This document shows positions 45,339 to 53,151 of a stretch of DNA of 64,000 nt, one piece after another (positions within the stretch are counted from its first letter, which is position 1; every line of letters starts with the position of its first letter). The position numbers were made by a program, and so were the translations under genes. The notes under the pieces were generated by a model that saw nothing but the letters and a program-made list of their open reading frames with translations, was not told the DNA's origin and searched no databases. Origin of the DNA: Pseudomonas sp. MYb185 (GTDB taxonomy: Bacteria > Pseudomonadota > Gammaproteobacteria > Pseudomonadales > Pseudomonadaceae); NCBI RefSeq assembly GCF_002979975.1, contig NZ_PCQD01000003.1, positions 1 through 64,000 on the forward strand, read 5' to 3'.

Positions 45339-46384
45339 CCATGAATACCGTCCTTCCCACTGGTGTCTGGCGCCTGCAACTGGGGCGCGCCACCCTGCTG
45401 CTGCACCGGCGCACCTGGCTGATGACACTCTTGATGCTCTGTGCCCTGCTGCTGATGTTCGTGCTGTCGGTCAGCCTCGGCTCCGGCAACATGGGCGTAC
45501 GCGACGTGGTGCTCACGCTGACCGGCAACGGCAGCAAGCTGCAGGAAATCATGCTGTACAAGATCCGCCTGCCGCGGGTCGCCGGGGTGATAGTGGCGGG
45601 GCTGGCCATGGGCATGGCCGGCTGCCTGATCCAGACCCTGGTACGCAACCGGCTGGCGACCCCGGACATGGTCGGGGTCAACGAGGGCGCCTCGCTGGCG
45701 GTCATCGTGTTCGCCATCTATCTGACCCTGGGCGCCTGGCCGTGGTGGGCCTCACCGCTGGGCGCGGCACTGGCCGCCGCGGCGCTGTTCGTGTTGTGCC
45801 AGCGGCCAGGGGAACAGGGTTACCTGTTCATCGTCATCGGCATCGCCATCTCCGAGCTGTTCAATGCGCTGGGCGAGTTCGCCATGTCCACCCAGCCGCT
45901 GAGCCATCTGACCAGCATCTATTTCTGGACCATGGGCCACTTCGCCCATGCCAGCTATCAGGCGATCAATCCCATCGTGCTGATCCTGTTGCTGCTGTGC
46001 CCGGCGATGGCCCTGATCAACCGGCCGCTGGCGCTGTTGCGCTTCGGCGATGCCACAGCGCGCAGCCTGGGCGTCAACGTGCCCCCGATCCAGCTGGGCA
46101 TCCTCGGGCTGGCGATCCTGATCGCCTCACTGGGCACCGCCATCGGCGGGCCGGTGGTGTTCATCGCCATGGCCGCACCGATCCTCGCCTCCTGGCTGGC
46201 CCGGGACAATCTGGCGCCGATCTGGCTGGCGGCGGTGTGCGGCGCGGTGTTGCTGCTGGGCAGTGACATCCTGGTGCGCGTGCTGGCCCAGCCCAATGAG
46301 ATTCCCACCGGGATCATGACCCGCATCCTGGGCGGCTTCCTGCTGCTCTTCCTCCTGATCAAAGACAGACAGTGGTCCGACTGA
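45335..46384 (+). CDS. Iron-siderophore ABC transporter permease (FecCD family), second
   Basis: 349 residues, FecCD family. IRLPRVAGVIVAGLAMGMAGCLIQTLVRNRLATPDMVGVNEGASL mirrors the first permease, and the coupling segment IGGPVVFIAMAAPILA is present near residue 269. It starts within the stop of the first permease and its own stop overlaps the ATPase start, so the three are translationally coupled. Confidence 0.9.
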   Translation: MTMNTVLPTGVWRLQLGRATLLLHRRTWLMTLLMLCALLLMFVLSVSLGSGNMGVRDVVLTLTGNGSKLQEIMLYKIRLPRVAGVIVAGLAMGMAGCLIQTLVRNRLATPDMVGVNEGASLAVIVFAIYLTLGAWPWWASPLGAALAAAALFVLCQRPGEQGYLFIVIGIAISELFNALGEFAMSTQPLSHLTSIYFWTMGHFAHASYQAINPIVLILLLLCPAMALINRPLALLRFGDATARSLGVNVPPIQLGILGLAILIASLGTAIGGPVVFIAMAAPILASWLARDNLAPIWLAAVCGAVLLLGSDILVRVLAQPNEIPTGIMTRILGGFLLLFLLIKDRQWSD

Positions 46385-47193
46385 TGACAGTACTGCATGC
46401 GCGCAATCTGCAATTTGGCTATCACGAGAAAGGCGTCCTGCACGACATTTCCTTCACCCTGCCCAGGGGCAAGCTGGTAGGCATCGTCGGGCCCAATGGC
46501 AGCGGCAAGTCCACCCTGCTCAGGCTGCTGGCCGGCCAGTTACCGCTGCAACAGGGCGAGGTGGATATCCATGGTCAGCCGCTGGGCAGCTTCTCCACCA
46601 AGTCCCTGGCCCGCCAGTTGGCCTTTCTGCCGCAGCGTCCGGTGATGGCCGATGGCATCCGCGTCGAACAACTGGTGCAATATGGTCGCCACCCGCATCA
46701 GGGCTGGTTCAGCCAGTGGAGTGACGAGGATGCCCGCCAGGTGGCCCGGGCGCGCGAGCTGATGCAGCTCGGCCCGATCTGGCAGCGCATCGCCTCGTCG
46801 CTGTCCGGTGGCCAGGCACAACGTGCCTGGCTGGGCATGGTTCTGGCGCAGAATACCGACCTGATCCTGCTCGACGAACCCACCAGCGCGCTGGATATCG
46901 GCCTGCAAACCGAGGTGATGGAGTCCATCCGCCAGATCACCGGCGAGAACCGCACGGTATTGCTGGTCATCCATGATCTGGGCATGGCAGCGCGCTACTG
47001 CGATGAACTGATCGCCCTGGATGCCGGCCGCATCGCCGCCATGGGCCCGGCCCGGGAGGTGATCACCAAGGATCTAGTCGACCGCCTCTACAGTACCAGC
47101 GTGGACATTCTCGCCGCGCCGGGTGACGGCGCACCGGTGATCGTGCCGCGACGACGGCCTCTCTCAGCGGACAGCGCAGCCAAGGCCAGCTAG
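46384..47193 (+). CDS. Iron-siderophore ABC transporter ATPase (FecE/FepC type)
   Basis: 269 residues. Walker A is GPNGSGKST at 36-44, the signature LSGGQ is near residue 140, Walker B is LILLDEP near 161 and the H-loop VIHDLG follows. It powers the FecCD permease pair. ATG 46384 overlaps the upstream stop by one base. The C-terminal 20 residues are a non-conserved basic tail. Confidence 0.92.
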   Translation: MTVLHARNLQFGYHEKGVLHDISFTLPRGKLVGIVGPNGSGKSTLLRLLAGQLPLQQGEVDIHGQPLGSFSTKSLARQLAFLPQRPVMADGIRVEQLVQYGRHPHQGWFSQWSDEDARQVARARELMQLGPIWQRIASSLSGGQAQRAWLGMVLAQNTDLILLDEPTSALDIGLQTEVMESIRQITGENRTVLLVIHDLGMAARYCDELIALDAGRIAAMGPAREVITKDLVDRLYSTSVDILAAPGDGAPVIVPRRRPLSADSAAKAS

Positions 47194-47226
47194 CGCCGGA
47201 CGATACAAGGTGAGACAAAATGCCCC

Positions 47227-47255
47227 ATAATGATAATGGTTACCAATATCATCAT
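47227..47255. promoter_or_regulatory. Fur box before the siderophore-binding protein gene
   Basis: AATGATAATGGTTACC followed by AATATCATCAT fits the repeated GATAAT-type Fur consensus well. It lies about 50-78 bases before the binding-protein start, giving that gene its own iron-regulated promoter apart from the permease operon. Confidence 0.7.
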
Positions 47256-47304
47256 GGAGTACCATGGTCGCTTCTTCCCAACCCACATTGCACAGGATCG
47301 CCCA

Positions 47305-48252
47305 ATGATCAAAGCAACCACCTGGCGCTATGCGCTATTCCTGCTGGCCGGTCTCGCCAGCCTCGGCGCACTGGCCGAGGCGCGCCAGGTCGAAGACGCC
47401 ATGGGCAACCAGATCATGGTCCCGGACCAGCCGCAACGTATCGTCACCCTCAGCGAGGTGGATCTGGACGTAGCGCTGGCGCTGGGGATCACTCCGGTGG
47501 GCACCACCGACGGTCGCGGCCAGACCGCACCGCCACGCTATCTGCAGGGGCGGCTCACCGAACAGACCCGTTCCCTCGGGCTGCTGGCCAATCCCAACCT
47601 GGAAACCCTGCTCGAGCTCGAACCGGATCTGATCCTCACCGGCCCGGTCACTCCCGAGCAACTGGCCATTCTGAACGAGATAGCCCCGACAGCAGTGTCC
47701 TACACCCAGGGCGAACCCTGGCGGGACTCCACCCTGCGGGTGGCCAATATCCTCAACCAGGAAGCCGAGGGCCAGCAATTACTGGAGCGCTATGAAGAGC
47801 GGGCCGCCCAGGGCCGCGAACGGCTCAAGGAGCATCAGGGCGAGAGCATCAGCATCGTGCGCTGGAACCCCAAGGGGCCGGCCTTCATGCTGCGTGACTC
47901 CTTCGCCAGCACCATTGCCAAGGACCTTGGCCTGGTCCGGCCACCCCAGCAGCAGCAACCCGGCCCGACCCACTCCATGCCGTTGAGCCTGGAATCACTG
48001 GACGTGCTCGATGGAGACTGGATGGTAATCGGTACCCTGGCGCCGGTCGGCGAGGCCGTGGATGCCCTGCGCCAGGCCGAGAAAACACCCATGTATCAAC
48101 AGCTCGGCGCCATCAAGAGCGGCCATTACCATGCAGTGGATGGCTCCGTATGGACTTCCTCCTTTGGCCCGCTGGCGGCAGAGCAGGTCATCGAGGATAT
48201 AGAAATACTGATCCTCGGCGACCAGGCGCAGGTTGCCAAAGCCAACCAGTGA
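47305..48252 (+). CDS. Iron-siderophore ABC transporter substrate-binding protein
   Basis: 315 residues: signal peptide (to about residue 24, LGALAEA) and a class III binding-protein fold (PeriBP/FecB family), with PQRIVTLSEVDLDVALALGITPVG and LELEPDLILTGP as marks. It captures the ferric siderophore in the periplasm and delivers it to the FecCD pair. ATG 47305 follows AGGA; an upstream in-frame ATG at 47230 lies inside the Fur box and is unlikely. Confidence 0.9.
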   Translation: MIKATTWRYALFLLAGLASLGALAEARQVEDAMGNQIMVPDQPQRIVTLSEVDLDVALALGITPVGTTDGRGQTAPPRYLQGRLTEQTRSLGLLANPNLETLLELEPDLILTGPVTPEQLAILNEIAPTAVSYTQGEPWRDSTLRVANILNQEAEGQQLLERYEERAAQGRERLKEHQGESISIVRWNPKGPAFMLRDSFASTIAKDLGLVRPPQQQQPGPTHSMPLSLESLDVLDGDWMVIGTLAPVGEAVDALRQAEKTPMYQQLGAIKSGHYHAVDGSVWTSSFGPLAAEQVIEDIEILILGDQAQVAKANQ

Positions 48253-48690
48253 CGTCGGGTTGTCGCGCCCCTGCGCGACGACAGGGCCGGGGCTGCGGCA
48301 GGCCGCTTGGCGTAGCGCCCGAACGCGGACCGGGGCGCTACACCCCAAACAGCACGATGCCGCAGCCGGCTAGCCGGGCGAGGCCACTGACAGCAGGCAG
48401 GTTATCGGGTGACGTCGGGTTGTCGCGCCCCTGCGCGATGCAGGGCCGGAGCTGCGGCAGACCGCTTGGCGTAGCGCCCGAACGCGGACCGGGGCGCTAC
48501 ACCCCAAACAGCACGATGCCGCAGCCGGCTAGCCGGGCGAGGCCACTGACAGCAGGCAGGTTATCGGGTGACGTCGGGTTGTCGCGCCCCTGCGCGACGA
48601 CAGGGCCGGGGCTGTGGCAGACCGCTTGGCGCAGCGCCCGAACGCGGACCGGGGCGCTACATCCCGGAAAGATCGGCTAGCCGGGCGCGA
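48250..48690. repeat. 160-bp tandem repeat, about 2.7 copies
   Basis: Units start at 48250, 48410 and 48569 (each beginning TGACGTCGGGTTGTCGC). The first two are 160 and 159 bases and nearly identical, with a one-base indel; the third is truncated and more diverged. Each unit contains GTAGCGC...GCGCTAC and a GCCGGCTAGCCGGGC palindrome, so the array is built from REP-like blocks. It fills the gap between the convergent binding-protein and adenylation genes. No gene or spacer-like insert is seen in it. Confidence 0.9.
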
Positions 48691-49699
48691 CCGCTGGCGA
48701 CAGCGGTCGGCGCAGCAGGACGCGGGGGTGGCCCGCTGCGACCATGTCCACATAACCCACCCGGCTGGCGCCGGCCGGAGTGCCGTAGCTCGGCAGCCAG
48801 GCTGCTGGGTAGCTCAGGTCGGTTGGTAAATCCATCAACTCGATACGAAAGCCGCAACGCCGGCGTTGCTCGTCCAGCGCGCCATCCAGTTGCGCATCGC
48901 TGCACAGCGCCAGCATTCCGCGGTGACCACACCAGCCGGCCCCGAGCAACCGACGCCAGAACGGCCCATCACCCTGCAAGGTATTGATATCCGGTCGCCG
49001 CCGCAGCAGCGCCGCCAGGGCTTGCGGCTCACGATGCAGGCGCGCGGGGGCAATCTCCAGATAGCCCCCGACCCACAGCGGCCCGAGCATCTCGAGCAGC
49101 GCAGCGGTATCGTCGAGGACCGTCGTGAACAGCCAGCGGCTGCCGGTGCAGGCCTCGATACGCTCGCAGGTTTCCTGCAGAAACAGGGCCAGTGCCCCGC
49201 GCGCAATCACCCTGCCCTGCCGCTGTTCATCCCCTTCATGGCGCAACAGCAGGCAGGCCGGCAGGTCATCGTCCTGTTCAGGCCAGCCCTGCGGTGCGCA
49301 CCACCCCGGCCGCAGGACATGCACCGGCATGGCAAAGACGCGATGCAACGGTGTGGTCGCCAGGACCAGACGCACCCGCGCCTGCCGCGCTGCCCTGTTC
49401 AATCGCGACAGCGGCAGCTCCGGTTCCAATGGCACGAAACAGAGTCCGGCGCGGATGCAGGCGAGCACTGCTGCCAGCAGCTCAGGCGAGCGATCCAGGT
49501 ACAACCCCACCCGGTCCCCGGCCCGCATGCCGCACCCGGCCAGTTGCTGAGCGATATGCGCCGCACGTCCGGCCAGCCGCTCATAGCTCCACTGTTCATC
49601 GTCACAGCCCAGGACAGCCAGCTCGGCGTACTGCCGGCACACCGCAGCCAGCCGTGGACTGAGTGACGTTTCGTCTGACAGATCATCGAACCCGAGCAT
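48677..49699 (-). CDS. Degenerate AMP-binding (NRPS adenylation-like) protein
   Basis: 340 residues that follow the first half of an NRPS adenylation domain: WSYERLAGRAAHIAQQLAG and VGLYLDRSPELLAAVLACIRAGLCFVPLEPELP (A1/A2), and LFTTVLDDTAALLEMLGPLWVGGYLEIAP (A4). The ATP-binding A3 loop (SGT-G-PKG type) is replaced by unrelated residues, the A5 YGPTE motif is missing, and A7-A10 are absent. It may be a non-catalytic relative or a decaying siderophore gene. ATG 49699 follows GAGGGG. A Fur-like site lies upstream. I do not know its function. Confidence 0.65.
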   Translation of the reverse strand: MLGFDDLSDETSLSPRLAAVCRQYAELAVLGCDDEQWSYERLAGRAAHIAQQLAGCGMRAGDRVGLYLDRSPELLAAVLACIRAGLCFVPLEPELPLSRLNRAARQARVRLVLATTPLHRVFAMPVHVLRPGWCAPQGWPEQDDDLPACLLLRHEGDEQRQGRVIARGALALFLQETCERIEACTGSRWLFTTVLDDTAALLEMLGPLWVGGYLEIAPARLHREPQALAALLRRRPDINTLQGDGPFWRRLLGAGWCGHRGMLALCSDAQLDGALDEQRRRCGFRIELMDLPTDLSYPAAWLPSYGTPAGASRVGYVDMVAAGHPRVLLRRPLSPAVAPG

Positions 49700-49757
49700 G
49701 CTGAGCCCCTCTCGCCTGGGTGAACTGCCGAGGGCACGACCCGGCAAATCACCTTCT

Positions 49758-49782
49758 TAAATAAGAATGATTAGCATTTACT
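49758..49782 (-). promoter_or_regulatory. Fur box before the adenylation-like gene
   Basis: Read on the minus strand: AAATGCTAATCATTCTTATT, a good Fur-box match, about 60 bases before the start at 49699. It suggests this odd gene is still iron-regulated. Confidence 0.7.
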
Positions 49783-49938
49783 ATAAGAAGGTAGCCGCTC
49801 CTCACGCCAACGTCAATCGGCGCAGAAGGCTTTATTCAATCACGCACACGACACTGCCCTGCGTGGCAGCAGCATGCAGAGGGTAACCGGGGGAGTATGG
49901 AGCAGGAGGCTGGCTACCCAAGGGCAGCCAGCCCGGAG

Positions 49939-50319
49939 TTACTTGATCAGCCGCAAGCAGAACGGATAACGGTAGGGCACCCCTTCATTGGCCTTGATGG
50001 CAGCGATGATCATCAGCACCACGGCGCCGACCACAACCACCCCGATCAACACGAAGCCGATCGCCACCAGCATCAGCAACAGGCAGACCAGTGCGGCAAT
50101 CAGCACGGTAATCTGGAAGTTGAGTGCTTCCTTGCCCTGCTCATCCACATAGGGATGCAGATCCTTCTTCAGCTGCCAGATGATCAGCGGACCGATCAGG
50201 CTGCCGATCACCGGCAGGAAATACCCCAGGAATCCCGCCAGATGCGCGATCATCGCCCACATCCGTGCGTCACGATCAGGCTCTGTCACCTCGATGCGGG
50301 ATTGATCAATGTCCACCAT
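49939..50319 (-). CDS. DUF4870 membrane protein
   Basis: 126 residues with three or four hydrophobic segments. The motifs MIAHLAGFLGYFLPVIGSLIGPLIIWQLKKDLHPYVDEQGKEALNFQ are those of DUF4870/Tic20-like small membrane proteins of unknown function. ATG 50319 has AGGAG 9 bases upstream; GTG 50328 is also in frame. It lies after rph on the same strand with a 54-base gap. Confidence 0.85.
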   Translation of the reverse strand: MVDIDQSRIEVTEPDRDARMWAMIAHLAGFLGYFLPVIGSLIGPLIIWQLKKDLHPYVDEQGKEALNFQITVLIAALVCLLLMLVAIGFVLIGVVVVGAVVLMIIAAIKANEGVPYRYPFCLRLIK

Positions 50320-50373
50320 ATCCTGCACTCCTCATGTTGTTGGTCCTGTTGAGAATAGCCGAACAACGGGAAC

Positions 50374-51093
50374 TCAGTCTTCCAGTGCAGCCAACTGTTG
50401 CGCGAACAGGTCAGTGATGCCGTTGCGCGCCAGCTCCAGCATCGCCGTCAGCTCCTCTGGGGTAAAGGGCGCTGCCTCGGCGGTGCCCTGCACCTCGATA
50501 AAGCCGCCCTGGTCGGTCATCACCACGTTCAGGTCGGTACCGGCCGCGGAGTCTTCCGGGTAATCCAGATCCAGCACCGGCACGCCCTGGTAAATACCGA
50601 CCGAGATCGCGGCGATCATCTGTACCGCAGGCATTTTCTTGATCGCACCGCGCTGCTTCATCGCCCGCAAGGCATCCACCAGAGCCACACAGGCGCCGGT
50701 GATGGACGCCGTGCGCGTGCCGCCGTCGGCCTGAATCACATCGCAGTCGATATAGATGGTGTTCTCGCCCAGGCTTTTCAGATCCACCGCCGCGCGCAGC
50801 GAACGGCCGATCAGCCGCTGGATTTCCAGGGTGCGACCGCCCTGCTTGCCCTTGCTCGCCTCACGCTGCATGCGCTCACCGGTCGCCCGGGGCAGCATGC
50901 CGTACTCGGCAGTGATCCAGCCCTGCCCGGTGCCGCGCAGAAAACGTGGTACGCCGGCCTCGACACTGGCGGTACAGATGACCTTGGTATCACCGAATTC
51001 GACCAGCACCGAACCTTCGGCATGCCGGGTGTAATGGCGGGTCAGGGTTACCTGACGCATCTGGGCTGCTGCGCGGCCGCTGGGTCGTTTCAT
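50374..51093 (-). CDS. rph: Ribonuclease PH
   Basis: 239 residues, full length. Family marks are [54 protein letters not shown] and the metal/phosphate region [14 protein letters not shown]-like near residue 120. It trims tRNA 3' ends phosphorolytically. ATG 51093 has AAGGA upstream ([13 protein letters not shown]). Divergent from yicC. Confidence 0.96.
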   Translation of the reverse strand: MKRPSGRAAAQMRQVTLTRHYTRHAEGSVLVEFGDTKVICTASVEAGVPRFLRGTGQGWITAEYGMLPRATGERMQREASKGKQGGRTLEIQRLIGRSLRAAVDLKSLGENTIYIDCDVIQADGGTRTASITGACVALVDALRAMKQRGAIKKMPAVQMIAAISVGIYQGVPVLDLDYPEDSAAGTDLNVVMTDQGGFIEVQGTAEAAPFTPEELTAMLELARNGITDLFAQQLAALED

Positions 51094-51237
51094 TTTCAAG
51101 ATCCTTGTACTGCATGTGTGAGCCGCGATTATACGGGCCCGTCATGGCTAACAACAGCCACTGTACCCCCGCATCAGTGGACGGAGTACAATGCCCGCCT
51201 GATAAAAAGACACATTCAGAGAGTAAGGGGTTTATCG

Positions 51238-52104
51238 ATGGTTTACAGCATGACGGCTTTCGCCCGCAGCGAACTCAGCACCGACCAGGGCAACCTGGCG
51301 TGGGAACTGCGCTCGGTCAACCATCGTTACCTGGAAGCCACCCTGCGCCTGCCCGAAGCCTTCCGCGAACTGGAAGGCCCACTGCGCGAACGCCTGCGTA
51401 AACAGCTGGCGCGTGGCAAGGTCGAATGCACCCTGCGCTTCAACCCTACCACCGATACCAGCCAGGGCCTGAGCCTGAACCAGCCGCTGGTCGCGCAACT
51501 GATTGCCGCCGCCGGGCAGATCGGCAGCCAGCTCCCCAGCCCGGCGCCGATCAACCCGCTGGAACTGCTGGCCTGGCCCGGCGTACTGACCGGCGCCGAG
51601 CAGGAACAGTCACAGCTGGTCAAACAGGCCGACCAGCTGTTCAATCAGGCGTTGGAGCAGCTCAAGGAAAGCCGCGCCCGGGAAGGTGCCGAATTGCGCG
51701 CCCTGATCGAGGAGCGTCTGGACAACATGGCCGAACGGGTCGCCACCCTGCGCGAGATGATGCCGACCCTGCTGGACGCCCACCGGCAGAAGCTCATCGA
51801 CCGCTTCAATGAAGCCAGACTGGAACTGGACAATACCCGCCTGGAACAGGAACTGGTGATGCTGGCACAGAAGATCGACGTCGCCGAAGAGCTCGACCGC
51901 CTCACCACCCACATCAGCGAAACCCGCAACGTGCTCACCAGCAACGCCGCCATGGGCCGGCGCCTGGATTTCCTCATGCAGGAATTCAACCGCGAGGCCA
52001 ACACCCTGGGCTCCAAGGCCATCGATGTACGCAGCACCCAGGCGGCGGTGGATCTGAAGGTGTATATCGAGCAGATGAGGGAGCAGGTGCAGAATATCGA
52101 GTAG
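51238..52104 (+). CDS. yicC: YicC family endoribonuclease
   Basis: 288 residues. The N terminus MVYSMTAFAR and the C-terminal ETRNVLTSNAAMGRRLDFLMQEFNREANTLGSKA are the hallmarks of YicC, recently shown in E. coli to be an RNase that affects the sRNA RyhB. A long charged helical region lies between. ATG 51238 follows TAAGGGG with good spacing. Next to rph, the standard order. Confidence 0.95.
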   Translation: MVYSMTAFARSELSTDQGNLAWELRSVNHRYLEATLRLPEAFRELEGPLRERLRKQLARGKVECTLRFNPTTDTSQGLSLNQPLVAQLIAAAGQIGSQLPSPAPINPLELLAWPGVLTGAEQEQSQLVKQADQLFNQALEQLKESRAREGAELRALIEERLDNMAERVATLREMMPTLLDAHRQKLIDRFNEARLELDNTRLEQELVMLAQKIDVAEELDRLTTHISETRNVLTSNAAMGRRLDFLMQEFNREANTLGSKAIDVRSTQAAVDLKVYIEQMREQVQNIE

Positions 52105-52150
52105 TCCCCACAACCGTCCACACGCGACCATAACCCAAGGACCCGCCTGG

Positions 52151-52345
52151 GAGCTTTGCAGATGGTGGAGGTCTTTATCTGGTAGTGCCTAAAGCCGGTC
52201 GGGCTTATTGGAGGCTGCACTCAAGATGAAGCAACACCGTGAAGGCATCGATCCTCTTGTCGCAAAACCACGGGCCAAGCACGACTCCATTCGCAGCGTG
52301 GATGACCTGTTTGCAGACTGGCATGAAGGCACAACATTTTCAGCG
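52151..52345 (+). pseudogene. P4-type tyrosine integrase remnant
   Basis: Frame 52152-52225 reads SFADGGGLYLVVPKAGRAYWRLHSR, the DUF4102 arm-binding start of P4-family integrases, ending at TGA. The next frame (from about 52226) continues with KQHREGIDPLVAKPRAKHDSIRSVDDLFADWHEG, the linker that follows in such integrases. The catalytic tyrosine recombinase domain is absent. This is a doubly broken stump of an integrated element; no tRNA target is visible beside it. Confidence 0.65.
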
Positions 52346-52642
52346 CCCCTGCAGATGCTCCGTTGGCACCATCCGCTGATGCAGCATAGCAAATATCACT
52401 AGCTGCTTCTTTTCCAACCGGTAGTAGAGCATGTGACTACCATACGGAAAACTGAACACCCCTTCACCCACATCCAGCCTGACCAACCCCTGACCGGGAA
52501 ACTCGGCTAATAGCTCCATGGCTTCCCTCGCGCCCTGCAGGTACTTTCTGGATTGCTCCTGCCCCCAGGTATTCACTGTATAACGGCGGATAGCCTTCAG
52601 GTCTTGTTGTGCATCACGTGTTAAACGAAAGCCAAACGCCAT
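52340..52642 (-). CDS. RelE/ParE-family toxin
   Basis: 100 residues, small and basic. The start MAFGFRLTRDAQQDLKAIRRYTVNTWGQEQSRKYLQ and the end HMLYYRLEKKQLVIFAMLHQRMVP are characteristic of ParE, which poisons DNA gyrase in several systems. Its ATG overlaps the last base of the antitoxin stop, so expression is coupled. Looks intact. Confidence 0.9.
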   Translation of the reverse strand: MAFGFRLTRDAQQDLKAIRRYTVNTWGQEQSRKYLQGAREAMELLAEFPGQGLVRLDVGEGVFSFPYGSHMLYYRLEKKQLVIFAMLHQRMVPTEHLQGR

Positions 52643-52908
52643 CAGTCATCGCTTCCCTGCAGCAACTGATCAAAGAACTCCCCGCCATCAATTGTCTCTC
52701 CAGCCGCAATCTGCTCCTTGGCGCGCTCCGCTCTCAGCTGTAGCAGCTCCAGCTTCAATTCCTCACTGCTGACATAGTCCTCAGCTGCAACCAGTACTGC
52801 CACCGGCTTGCCATGCTTGCTGATGTGTACCGGCTCTCGCTGAGCCTTCAGCAACACCTCACCAAACCGAGCTTTTGCTTCGTTCGCTGTCATTAGGTTC
52901 ATGGCCAT
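52642..52908 (-). CDS. Phd/YefM-family antitoxin
   Basis: 88 residues. MTANEAKARFGEVLLKAQREPVHISKHGKPVAVLVAAEDY is the Phd/YefM DNA-binding dimer; the C-terminal tail (GETIDGGEFFDQLLQG) is the flexible toxin-binding part. It autorepresses the operon and neutralises the ParE-like protein. A pairing of Phd-type antitoxin with ParE-type toxin is known elsewhere. Three near ATG codons leave the exact start open. Confidence 0.9.
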   Translation of the reverse strand: MAMNLMTANEAKARFGEVLLKAQREPVHISKHGKPVAVLVAAEDYVSSEELKLELLQLRAERAKEQIAAGETIDGGEFFDQLLQGSDD

Positions 52909-53151
52909 CGTCTCCCACTAAACCCCAACATTATAAAACCATGCGCTTCGGACGAAACGCACGAAACGAATGAATCGTCCGCTTCGTGCAGAGTTTAGCA
53001 CAACCTATGGTGTCTGGATGTGCATCCAGGTCGATACACCGTATCACTACGGACTCAGATTAATCCGGAGGCAGGCTCCGAAAACACAGCACACACGCTT
53101 GAAAGCGCAGTGGAATCAGCCTGCTGGCATGGGGATGTGTTTGAAAGCGGC

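Noticed and set aside
48250-48690. Tandem repeat as a CRISPR or as coding repeats
   Set aside because: Whole 160-bp units are copied without variable spacers, and open frames through it are low-quality and antisense to the REP-like palindromes.
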